In this document: positions 44,049 to 55,553 of the stretch, piece after piece | Layout of the letters: each line of letters starts with the position of its first letter | Position numbering within the stretch: position 1 is the stretch's first letter | NCBI GenBank assembly: GCA_001643675.2 | Contig: LSRY02000054.1 | Location: 533,501 to 597,500, forward strand | DNA: 64,000 nt | Reading direction: 5' to 3' | Source of the DNA: Monocercomonoides exilis | Taxonomy: Eukaryota > Preaxostyla > Oxymonadida > Polymastigidae | Notes under the pieces: model-generated | What the model was told of the DNA's origin: nothing | What the model saw: the letters and a program-made list of their open reading frames with translations, nothing else | Databases searched by the model: none | Position numbers and translations under genes: made by a program

Positions 44049-45331
44049 GAAAAAGAGGAAGAAATGATGGATTAAAAAAGAAACTGATATTATTATTGAA
44101 TTAGCTCTTTTTGAGCTCACATGTGTATTCATCTTGTAAATATTATTATCTTTGCTTTTTTTTCATATTTTCCTTTTCCATTAGTTCATCCATATTTGCT
44201 TTTCAATGATATTTCAATTTTTTTCCAAACATGTCACTCGAATAAATAATAAGCAATTAAATTATGAATGGTTTCATATGAAATGGAAACTGAAAATATC
44301 AACTTATGAAATTAAAAATTACGGGAAAGAAAAATATGAAATATTTTGTTATCTTTTATATGAATGATTAATAAATCTGTTGTTTCCAAAAAGAATCAAA
44401 AAATGTTATGAAATGAGTGGTAATTCAAAGAAGGAAGGAAAAAATAAAGAAATAACAATTTGAACACAAATACTTCTATTTCAACAAAGGCGACTCCTGC
44501 GTGTGAACAGGTCGTCAAAAGGGCTCATGCGGGCAAAAAAATTTTTTTTTCGAATGATGTAAAAAATTCAAAAAATTCCAAAAAAAACCCAAATAATTTT
44601 GAAAAAATATGTGTTTGTCAAGAAAATCTGTTTTGATGATAAAAAATCGCATTACTAGGTTGCCCAACATCGGAAAGCTCCATCTGCTGATATTTGTTCA
44701 TCGAAAGAGTGTACAAATGAAAGCTTGAATTATTATGATTTTACATATGGCATTTTTTTTTTTTTTTTTTTTTAATCATTTTCAATGTTTTTTTTCAATT
44801 TCAAAAATCCACACAAACAAACAGATTATTAAACCACATTTGAAATCGCAAGCAATATGATGCAATTGTTATCCAATAGCAAATGAGAAATTTATTATCA
44901 ACGTTTTGACGTACAGAAAAAAAATTTTTCTGAAATGAATTTTTATTTTTATAATACTTCAACCAAAAATGACAGTTTTTTCAAAATTATTAGGGTCAGT
45001 TATTTATCGGGACCTTTTTTTACGGTGCCTATATTTTTTTTAATAGAAAATTAAAATTCCCACTTTATATATATTTATTAACATTATCAGTATATAAGCA
45101 AACCCTGAAAATTAGGATAATTACCTTTGAATACGAAGCCTATTTCCAAAGGGGGGGGGGGGGGGGGTTAATCCCTTCCATCAAAAAAATGAATAAATAG
45201 GTGGGTAACAAGGGGTGAAAACCATTAAAATTCGTATTAAATGTAAATAAAAATTTAATTACAATGAAAATTGAAAATTAAAAATAAAAAATTTTATAAA
45301 TTGGATTAAAGATCATAACCATAATAAAAAA
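44049..45331. other. Intergenic, no gene seen
   Basis: The 3' flank of the surface gene is followed by AT-rich sequence with T-runs. The sequence TCAGTTATTTATCGGGACC near 44996 could be the outer end of the following transposon, but no partner end exists because the other side is truncated. Confidence 0.4.
45151..45167. repeat. Homopolymer G17
   Basis: An uninterrupted run of 17 G in otherwise AT-rich DNA, about 180 bp upstream of the transposase remnant. The length may be approximate. Confidence 0.8.
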
Positions 45332-46490
45332 ATGAAAATTGCTGCGGAACAAAAGAGAATTGCTGGACTAAGGAAATTACGTGTTGCAATGAAATCTTTC
45401 GATTACAAAGGATTGACAATCGGATGGAACGGATGGTATACATTGTGGTTGATGGAGTTGTCAGGATTACAGACGCGATAAACTCCATGGAATTCTCACG
45501 CAAAAGGATCAAAAACGCTGTTCGGGCGCTGAGAAGCAAAAGGCTAGTTTCAAAAGTTGGAAGACCGCAATTTGTGACAGTCAACAAAGAACAAATTGTT
45601 CCGGAAGATATCCTCATTGAATAAAAATCTGGAAGATGTTTTCCTAAATTGAAAGTCGTGAACTGGTTTGTTCCACTTTTTTAATCAGAAATTAACGAAA
45701 ACAAATATTATGAAAAAATTTTGGAAATATTTCAAATGACTAAAACTATCTTAATGAAAATGTTTCAATTGCCACAGCCTAATACTTAGTGAAGTGCTAT
45801 CCAAAGTTGAAAAAAAGCACTCTCAAAAAATTTGGATGATTATAACATTTCGGTGTCGGGCCAAAGTATTCAACAGCCCTGGTATTTATTGCTTGACGAT
45901 TCACATGAATATATATATGATAAAAAGAACAAATATTCAATATGGATGATTCAATAATGAGAATTCCAGCCACTTCAAAACTGAGTTTGGTTCATCCGAA
46001 AAATGAAAATCCAGGATTTCGCAAAGAACCACCAAAACTGGCGAATTCCACTCCGGTTGCTGCTGTGGCTGTTGATGGATTTGCACTTCCTTCTGTGATT
46101 CTGTCGCCTAGCAAAAGTCTTCCCGATGAAATGAAGCAGCTGCTGTTACAGACTCTGGATATCTGGCCAAATGGAAGTGCTTGGATGGGCTGCAATCAAT
46201 TCAAAAAGAACGCTCTTACAACACTCCTTCAAGCAATTATCTATCGCAGAAAGTGCATGTCACTAGAAAACTCTCGCTGCTTGCTTCTCATTGACTCACA
46301 CATTTCTCGCGCAGATCCGACAATCTGGAAAGAATTTCAAAAAGAAAAAATCAACTTCGTCAACTTCATTCCTCACAGCACACATATCGCACATCTTGAC
46401 AGAGGAGTCTTCGCTGTTCTCAAAACAGAACTGCAAACAAAATATGATTCTCCATCTTCACGACATCTTCATCGAAAAGAACAGCTCTCG
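45332..46490 (+). pseudogene. pogo/Tigger-like DDE transposase remnant, truncated at the satellite
   Basis: Three frames hold the pieces. MKIAAEQKRIAGLRKLRVAM starts at 45332. From 45424 a helix-turn-helix-like segment (RITDAINSMEFSRKRIKNAV) is followed by the KVGRPQFVT linker typical of pogo-type N-termini. From 45942 a 185-codon frame contains the DDE_1 core: VAAVAVDGFALPSVI, then LLLIDSHISRADP with a catalytic Asp, then FIPHSTHIAHLDRGVFAVLK, equivalent to the usual 'LPPHTTHLLQPLDVGVF..LK'. The 45640-45940 interval is degraded, and the first catalytic Asp (usually in a 'NMDE' motif) is not recognisable. The coding sequence ends at the array edge: the last codons run into TTAGGTTAGGG at 46491. 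The element is inactive. It could once have supplied transposase for TA-targeting MITEs like those at 1166 and 2299; that is conjecture. Confidence 0.7.
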
Positions 46491-46505
46491 TTAGGTTAGG
46501 GTTAG
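46491..46505 (+). repeat. Telomere-like tract at the left satellite edge
   Basis: TTAGGTTAGGGTTAG lies exactly between the truncated transposase and the satellite. Internal units have AGGTTCGGGTTAG at this phase, so the edge differs from them by one base plus an added TTAGG-like extension. Confidence 0.6.
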
Positions 46506-46682
46506 ACCGTGCTGAACCCAATGATTGTTGTTGTAGTTTTTATGGTCATCTTATAGAAACTCAGGGAAAAAACTTAATTTTTTAGTCATTTTTTCAGTCA
46601 TTTTTTGACTTATCATTTTCAGCGATTTTGCCTTACCCCCCCAATTACACCAGGCCCCAGTATGAGCAGTATGTGGCCTTCG

Positions 46683-46713
46683 TAGAAGGCGGACGCGGGG
46701 CGGACGCCTTCTA
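46683..46713. other. Hairpin in each satellite unit (first copy)
   Basis: TAGAAGGCG pairs with CGCCTTCTA. Inside, GA faces GA (a possible tandem G-A mismatch) and CGC pairs with GCG around a loop of 2-4 bases. The stem is intact in every unit (for example 47920-47950 and 48962-48992), while the loop varies: GGGG-type in unit 1, GGA in most, and one base shorter near 52086. Confidence 0.75.
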
Positions 46714-47343
46714 AAACCTCAATTCCTGCCTTTTCACAGGGCCTGCGCCCCCCAAAACGGGCCCTTCTGGGGTCATATTTGACCAACACTCAAAATTTCA
46801 TATATTCGTTCCTGGCCCCTGGGCATTCCATCTGACAACCCCCACACCACCCCCACACCCCCCATCCCCACTGACACTCCCACTGTATATATCTGTTATA
46901 ATGTTAGAATATCCTTTGATTTTATATGAATTTTTCTTGTCATTTTTCTGAGTGAAGAAAAACAATATATATTTTATATCTCACTGGAATGACTGATTTG
47001 GAGGGAGATATTTTGCCAGTGTGTTAGTTGTGAATTATGTGTAATAATACAATATTGGAGAAAAAAAGAAAAAATTGAAAATTAATTAATTAAATATTAT
47101 TGTTGTCATTCTAACCCAAAAATATTCATTTTTTTTAATAAATTTATTTTTAATAAAATAGGAAATAATTGGTTAGGACTAGGGCGGCCATGCGCGATGT
47201 TAAAAAAATGATGCATGTAATTGAATAAAATAATATCATAGAACCCAACAATTTCTCATGTATATTTTATTTATTGAAATAATTATTTTGACATTAACCC
47301 ATTGAAATCAGAAATTAATTCAAAATTATTGTTGTTGAGAGAT

Positions 47344-47730
47344 GGTTAGGGTTAAAGGGTGTTGAAATCTAACCTTCAATGAAAGGCACTTATAAATAAT
47401 AATTTATTACAAAATTATCTAACAACTTTTCTATCATGAGATATGAAAATAATGAAATTTCAGTGAAATAACAGCCAAAAACAATGAAAAAATAAATTTT
47501 TTAAAAAAGATTGAGAACAATGACAAATCTGATTGTAGGTTCGGGTTAAAGGGTGTTGAAATCTAACCTTCAATGAAAGGCACTTATAAATAATAATTTA
47601 TTACAAAATTATCTGACAACTTTTCTATCATGACTTATGAAAATATTTGATTTTCAGTGAAATATCAGTCAAAAAATAGTCAAAAATAAATTTTTTAAAA
47701 ATGATTGAGAACAATGACAAATCTGATTGT
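47344..47730. repeat. Internal 194-bp tandem duplication in the first satellite unit
   Basis: The segment from GGTTAGGGTTAAAGGG (47344) to the next AGGTTCGGG landmark occurs twice. The second copy begins with a hybrid, AGGTTCGGGTTAAAGGG (47537), made of the left half of one landmark and the right half of the other, joined at GGGTTA. The first copy carries the variants otherwise found only in the last unit (about 54915-55010). Confidence 0.8.
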
Positions 47731-50700
47731 AGGTTCGGGTTAGACCGAGCTGAACCCGATGATTGTTGTTGTAGTTTTTGTGGTCATCTTATGAAAACTC
47801 AGGGAAAAAACATAATTTTTTATGAATTTTCAGTCATTTTTTATGTTATTTTTTTGACCAAAAATTTGCCTTACCCCGGAGTTTCATGGGGGTGCCCTAT
47901 GAGCAGTATGTGGCCTTCGTAGAAGGCGGACGCGGAGCGGACGCCTTCTAAAACCTCAATTCCTGCCTTTTCACAGGGACTTGCCCCTGCAAAACGGACC
48001 CTTCTGGGGTCATATATGACTAACACTGAAAATTTCATAAATTCGTTCCTGACCCCTGGGCATTCCATGTGACAACCCCCACACTACCCCCACACCCCCC
48101 ATACCCACTGACACTCCCACTGTATATATCTGTTATAATCTTAGAATAACCTTTGATTTTTAATGAATTTTTCTTGTCATTTTTCTGAGTGAAGAAAAAC
48201 AATAAATATTTTATATCTCACTGGAATGACTGATTTGGAGGGAGATATTTTGCCAGTGTGTTAGTTGTGAATTATGTGTAATAATACAATATTGGAGAAA
48301 AAAAGAAAAAATTGAAAATAAATTAATTGAATATTATTGTTGTCATTCTAACCCAAAAATATTCATTTTTTTAATAAATTTATTTTTTATAAAATAAGAA
48401 ATAATTGGTTAGGACTAGGGCGGCCATGCGCGATGTTAAAAAAATGATGCATGTAATTGAATAAAATAATATCATAGAACCCAACAATTTCTCATGTATA
48501 TTTTATTTATTGAAATAATTATTTTGACATTAACCCATTGAAATCAGAAATTAATTCAAAATTATTGTTGTTGAGAGATGGTTAGGGTTAAAGGGTGTTG
48601 AAATCTAACCTTCAATGAAAGGCACTTATAAATAATAATTTATTACAAAATTATCTGACAACTTTTCTATCATGACTTATGAAAATATTTGATTTTCAGT
48701 GAAATATCAGTCAAAAAATAGTCAAAAATAAATTTTTTAAAAATGATTGAGAACAATGACAAATCTGATTGTAGGTTCGGGTTAGACCGAGCTGAACCCG
48801 ATGATTGTTGTTGTAGTTTTTGTGGTCATCTTATGAAAACTCAGGGAAAAAACATAATTTTTTATGAATTTTCAGTCATTTTTTATGTTATTTTTTTGAC
48901 CAAAAATTTGCCTTACCCCGGAGTTTCATGGGGGTGCCCTATGAGCAGTATGTGGCCTTCGTAGAAGGCGGACGCGGAGCGGACGCCTTCTAAAACCTCA
49001 ATTCCTGCCTTTTCACAGGGACTTGCCCCTGCAAAACGGACCCTTCTGGGGTCATATATGACTAACACTGAAAATTTCATAAATTCGTTCCTGACCCCTG
49101 GGCATTCCATGTGACAACCCCCACACTACCCCCACACCCCCCATACCCACTGACACTCCCACTGTATATATCTGTTATAATGTTAGAATATCCTTTGATT
49201 TTATATGAATTTTTCTTATCATTTTTCTGAGTGAAGAAAAACAATAAATATTTTATATCTCACTGGAAAGACTGATTTGGAGGGAGATATTTTGCCAGTG
49301 TGTTAGTTGTGAATTATGTGTAATAATAGAATATTGGAGAAAAAAAGATAAAATTGAAAATTAATTGATTGAATATTATTGTTGATATTCTAACCCAAAA
49401 ATATTCATTTTTTTAATAAATTTATTTTTTATAAAATAGGAAATAATTGGTTAGGACTAGGGCGGCCATGCGCGATGTTAAAAAAATGATGCATGTAATT
49501 GAATAAAATAATATCATAGAACCCAACAATTTCTCATGTATATTTTATTTATTGAAATAATTATTTTGACATTAACCCATTGAAATCAGAAATTAATTCA
49601 AAATTATTGTTGTTGAGAGATGGTTAGGGTTAAAGGGTGTTGAAATCTAACCTTCAATGAAAGGCACTTATAAATAATAATTTATTACAAAATTATCTGA
49701 CAACTTTTCTATCATGACTTATGAAAATATTTGATTTTCAGTGAAATATCAGTCAAAAAATAGTCAAAAATAAATTTTTTAAAAATGATTGAGAACAATG
49801 ACAAATCTGATTGTAGGTTCGGGTTAGACCGAGCTGAACCCGATGATTGTTGTTGTAGTTTTTGTGGTCATCTTATGAAAACTCAGGGAAAAAACATAAT
49901 TTTTTATGAATTTTCAGTCATTTTTTATGTTATTTTTTTGACCAAAAATTTGCCTTACCCCGGAGTTTCATGGGGGTGCCCTATGAGCAGTATGTGGCCT
50001 TCGTAGAAGGCGGACGCGGAGCGGACGCCTTCTAAAACCTCAATTCCTGCCTTTTCACAGGGACTTGCCCCTGCAAAACGGACCCTTCTGGGGTCATATA
50101 TGACTAACACTGAAAATTTCATAAATTCGTTCCTGACCCCTGGGCATTCCATGTGACAACCCCCACACTACCCCCACACCCCCCATACCCACTGACACTC
50201 CCACTGTATATATCTGTTATAATCTTAGAATAACCTTTGATTTTTAATGAATTTTTCTTGTCATTTTTCTGAGTGAAGAAAAACAATAAATATTTTATAT
50301 CTCACTGGAATGACTGATTTGGAGGGAGATATTTTGCCAGTGTGTTAGTTGTGAATTATGTGTAATAATACAATATTGGAGAAAAAAAGAAAAAATTGAA
50401 AATAAATTAATTGAATATTATTGTTGTCATTCTAACCCAAAAATATTCATTTTTTAATAAATTTATTTTTTATAAAATAAGAAATAATTGGTTAGGACTA
50501 GGGCGGCCATGCGCGATGTTAAAAAAATGATGCATGTAATTGAATAAAATAATATCATAGAACCCAACAATTTCTCATGTATATTTTATTTATTGAAATA
50601 ATTATTTTGACATTAACCCATTGAAATCAGAAATTAATTCAAAATTATTGTTGTTGAGAGATGGTTAGGGTTAAAGGGTGTTGAAATCTAACCTTCAATG

Positions 50701-53700
50701 AAAGGCACTTATAAATAATAATTTATTACAAAATTATCTGACAACTTTTCTATCATGACTTATGAAAATATTTGATTTTCAGTGAAATATCAGTCAAAAA
50801 ATAGTCAAAAATAAATTTTTTAAAAATGATTGAGAACAATGACAAATCTGATTGTAGGTTCGGGTTAGACCGAGCTGAACCCGATGATTGTTGTTGTAGT
50901 TTTTGTGGTCATCTTATGAAAACTCAGGGAAAAAACATAATTTTTATGAATTTTCAGTCATTTTTTATGTTATTTTTTTGACCAAAAATTTGCCTTACCC
51001 CGGAGTTTCATGGGGGTGCCCTATGAGCAGTATGTGGCCTTCGTAGAAGGCGGACGCGGAGCGGACGCCTTCTAAAACCTCAATTCCTGCCTTTTCACAG
51101 GGACTTGCCCCTGCAAAACGGACCCTTCTGGGGTCATATATGACTAACACTGAAAATTTCATAAATTCGTTCCTGACCCCTGGGCATTCCATGTGACAAC
51201 CCCCACACTACCCCCACACCCCCCATACCCACTGACACTCCCACTGTATATATCTGTTATAATGTTAGAATATCCTTTGATTTTATATGAATTTTTCTTA
51301 TCATTTTTCTGAGTGAAGAAAAACAATAAATATTTTATATCTCACTGGAAAGACTGATTTGGAGGGAGATATTTTGCCAGTGTGTTAGTTGTGAATTATG
51401 TGTAATAATAGAATATTGGAGAAAAAAGATAAAATTGAAAATTAATTGATTGAATATTATTGTTGATATTCTAACCCAAAAATATTCATTTTTTAATAAA
51501 TTTATTTTTTATAAAATAGGAAATAATTGGTTAGGACTAGGGCGGCCATGCGCGATGTTAAAAAAATGATGCATGTAATTGAATAAAATAATATCATAGA
51601 ACCCAACAATTTCTCATGTATATTTTATTTATTGAAATAATTATTTTGACATTAACCCATTGAAATCAGAAATTAATTCAAAATTATTGTTGTTGAGAGA
51701 TGGTTAGGGTTAAAGGGTGTTGAAATCTAACCTTCAATGAAAGGCACTTATAAATAATAATTTATTACAAAATTATCTGACAACTTTTCTATCATGACTT
51801 ATGAAAATATTTGATTTTCAGTGAAATATCAGTCAAAAAATAGTCAAAAATAAATTTTTTAAAAATGATTGAGAACAATGACAAATCTGATTGTAGGTTC
51901 GGGTTAGACCGAGCTGAACCCGATGATTGTTGTTGTAGTTTTTGTGGTCATCTTATGAAAACTCAGGGAAAAAACATAATTTTTATGAATTTTCAGTCAT
52001 TTTTTATGTTATTTTTTTGACCAAAAATTTGCCTTACCCCGGAGTTTCATGGGGGTGCCCTATGAGCAGTATGTGGCCTTCGTAGAAGGCGGACGCGAGC
52101 GGACGCCTTCTAAAACCTCAATTCCTGCCTTTTCACAGGGACTTGCCCCTGCAAAACGGACCCTTCTGGGGTCATATATGACTAACACTGAAAATTTCAT
52201 AAATTCGTTCCTGACCCCTGGGCATTCCATGTGACAACCCCACACTACCCCCACACCCCCATACCCACTGACACTCCCACTGTATATATCTGTTATAATG
52301 TTAGAATATCCTTTGATTTTATATGAATTTTTCTTATCATTTTTCTGAGTGAAGAAAAACAATAAATATTTTATATCTCACTGGAAAGACTGATTTGGAG
52401 GGAGATATTTTGCCAGTGTGTTAGTTGTGAATTATGTGTAATAATAGAATATTGGAGAAAAAAGATAAAATTGAAAATTAATTGATTGAATATTATTGTT
52501 GATATTCTAACCCAAAAATATTCATTTTTTAATAAATTTATTTTTTATAAAATAGGAAATAATTGGTTAGGACTAGGGCGGCCATGCGCGATGTTAAAAA
52601 ATGATGCATGTAATTGAATAAAATAATATCATAGAACCCAACAATTTCTCATGTATATTTTATTTATTGAAATAATTATTTTGACATTAACCCATTGAAA
52701 TCAGAAATTAATTCAAAATTATTGTTGTTGAGAGATGGTTAGGGTTAAAGGGTGTTGAAATCTAACCTTCAATGAAAGGCACTTATAAATAATAATTTAT
52801 TACAAAATTATCTGACAACTTTTCTATCATGACTTATGAAAATATTTGATTTTCAGTGAAATATCAGTCAAAAAATAGTCAAAAATAAATTTTTTAAAAA
52901 TGATTGAGAACAATGACAAATCTGATTGTAGGTTCGGGTTAGACCGAGCTGAACCCGATGATTGTTGTTGTAGTTTTTGTGGTCATCTTATGAAAACTCA
53001 GGGAAAAAACATAATTTTTTATGAATTTTCAGTCATTTTTTATGTTATTTTTTTGACCAAAAATTTGCCTTACCCCGGAGTTTCATGGGGGTGCCCTATG
53101 AGCAGTATGTGGCCTTCGTAGAAGGCGGACGCGGAGCGGACGCCTTCTAAAACCTCAATTCCTGCCTTTTCACAGGGACTTGCCCCTGCAAAACGGACCC
53201 TTCTGGGGTCATATATGACTAACACTGAAAATTTCATAAATTCGTTCCTGACCCCTGGGCATTCCATGTGACAACCCCCACACTACCCCCACACCCCCCA
53301 TACCCACTGACACTCCCACTGTATATATCTGTTATAATGTTAGAATATCCTTTGATTTTATATGAATTTTTCTTATCATTTTTCTGAGTGAAGAAAAACA
53401 ATATATATTTTATATCTCACTGGAATGACTGATTTGGAGGGAGATATTTTGCCAGTGTGTTAGTTGTGAATTATGTGTAATAATAGAATATTGGAGAAAA
53501 AAAGATAAAATTGAAAATTAATTGATTGAATATTATTGTTGATATTCTAACCCAAAAATATTCATTTTTTTAATAAATTTATTTTTTATAAAATAGGAAA
53601 TAATTGGTTAGGACTAGGGCGGCCATGCGCGATGTTAAAAAAATGATGCATGTAATTGAATAAAATAATATCATAGAACCCAACAATTTCTCATGTATAT

Positions 53701-55325
53701 TTTATTTATTGAAATAATTATTTTGACATTAACCCATTGAAATCAGAAATTAATTCAAAATTATTGTTGTTGAGAGATGGTTAGGGTTAAAGGGTGTTGA
53801 AATCTAACCTTCAATGAAAGGCACTTATAAATAATAATTTATTACAAAATTATCTGACAACTTTTCTATCATGACTTATGAAAATATTTGATTTTCAGTG
53901 AAATATCAGTCAAAAAATAGTCAAAAATAAATTTTTTAAAAATGATTGAGAACAATGACAAATCTGATTGTAGGTTCGGGTTAGACCGAGCTGAACCCGA
54001 TGATTGTTGTTGTAGTTTTTGTGGTCATCTTATGAAAACTCAGGGAAAAAACATAATTTTTTATGAATTTTCAGTCATTTTTTATGTTATTTTTTTGACC
54101 AAAAATTTGCCTTACCCCGGAGTTTCATGGGGGTGCCCTATGAGCAGTATGTGGCCTTCGTAGAAGGCGGACGCGGAGCGGACGCCTTCTAAAACCTCAA
54201 TTCCTGCCTTTTCACAGGGACTTGCCCCTGCAAAACGGACCCTTCTGGGGTCATATATGACTAACACTGAAAATTTCATAAATTCGTTCCTGACCCCTGG
54301 GCATTCCATGTGACAACCCCCACACTACCCCCACACCCCCCATACCCACTGACACTCCCACTGTATATATCTGTTATAATGTTAGAATATCCTTTGATTT
54401 TATATGAATTTTTCTTATCATTTTTCTGAGTGAAGAAAAACAATAAATATTTTATATCTCACTGGAAAGACTGATTTGGAGGGAGATATTTTGCCAGTGT
54501 GTTAGTTGTGAATTATGTGTAATAATAGAATATTGGAGAAAAAAAGATAAAATTGAAAATTAATTGATTGAATATTATTGTTGATATTCTAACCCAAAAA
54601 TATTCATTTTTTTAATAAATTTATTTTTTATAAAATAGGAAATAATTGGTTAGGACTAGGGCGGCCATGCGCGATGTTAAAAAAATGATGCATGTAATTG
54701 AATAAAATAATATCATAGAACCCAACAATTTCTCATGTATATTTTATTTATTGAAATAATTATTTTGACATTAACCCATTGAAATCAGAAATTAATTCAA
54801 AATTATTGTTGTTGAGAGATGGTTAGGGTTAAAGGGTGTTGAAATCTAACCTTCAATGAAAGGCACTTATAAATAATAATTTATTACAAAATTATCTGAC
54901 AACTTTTCTATCATGAGATATGAAAATAATGAAATTTCAGTGAAATAACAGCCAAAAACAATGAAAAAATAAATTTTTTAAAAAAGATTGAGAACAATGA
55001 CAAATCTGATTGTAGGTTCGGGTTAGACCGTGCTGAACCCAATGATTGTTGTTGTAGTTTTTATGGTCATCTTATAGAAACTCAGGGAAAAAACTTAATT
55101 TTTTATGAATTTTCAGTCATTTTTTATGTTATTTTTTTGACCAAAAATTTGCCTTACCCCGGAGTTTCATGGGGGTGCCCTATGAGCAGTATGTGGCCTT
55201 CGTAGAAGGCGGACGCGGAGCGGACGCCTTCTAAAACCTCAATTCCTGCCTTTTCACAGGGACTTGCCCCTGCAAAACGGACCCTTCTGGGGTCATATAT
55301 GACTAACACTGAAAATTTCATAAAC

Positions 55326-55342
55326 TAGGTTAGGGTTAGGGT
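55326..55342 (+). repeat. Telomere-like tract at the right satellite edge
   Basis: TAGGTTAGGGTTAGGGT follows a satellite unit that breaks off after ...TTTCATAAAC. The sequence after it (GTTCGGTGGTG) is unrelated to the satellite. It has the same orientation as the tract at 46491. Confidence 0.65.
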
Positions 55343-55553
55343 GTTCGGTGGTGTTACAAACGTAATTAATGAATAAAACACATTTCTGGATAATCTACGA
55401 TAATTATAAATAATCAATAATTTCATTCAACTTATTTTCTATTCTATTTTTTTCAAAAATTTCGTTATTTTTTAATATTCATTGTTAAAATTTGATCCAA
55501 CCCATGACAAAATTTTTGAATTTTGAAATAGAAAACAAGTCGATTTTGTTGTT

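Larger units (their letters stand above)
46491..55325. repeat. Satellite array, eight and a third units of about 1,042 bp
   Basis: Using the landmark AGGTTCGGGTTAGACCG (variant at the left edge), units start at about 46494, 47731, 48773, 49815, 50856, 51895, 52930, 53972 and 55014. Spacing is 1,042, 1,042, 1,041, 1,039, 1,035, 1,042 and 1,042; the first unit is 1,237 because of an internal 194-bp duplication, and the last is cut after about 310 bp. Units are nearly identical. Each contains GGTTAGGGTTAAAGGG, a strong hairpin, the palindrome GTCATATATGAC, a C-rich stretch and AT-rich remainder. Two short open frames (73 codons plus, 65 codons minus) recur but need not be genes. First and last units share variants (CGTGCTGAACCCAATG) not found inside. 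Only a sample of the real array may be assembled here. Confidence 0.95.

Noticed and set aside
47701-48068. Recurring 73-codon (plus) and 65-codon (minus) open frames in each satellite unit as genes
   Set aside because: They overlap antisense to each other, match no family, and recur only because the units are nearly identical at the DNA level; several units have lost one of the frames through single-base indels.
46491-55325. CRISPR-like or rDNA-type array
   Set aside because: Units are about 1 kb without short spacers, and no rRNA or tRNA-like sequence is visible in the unit.
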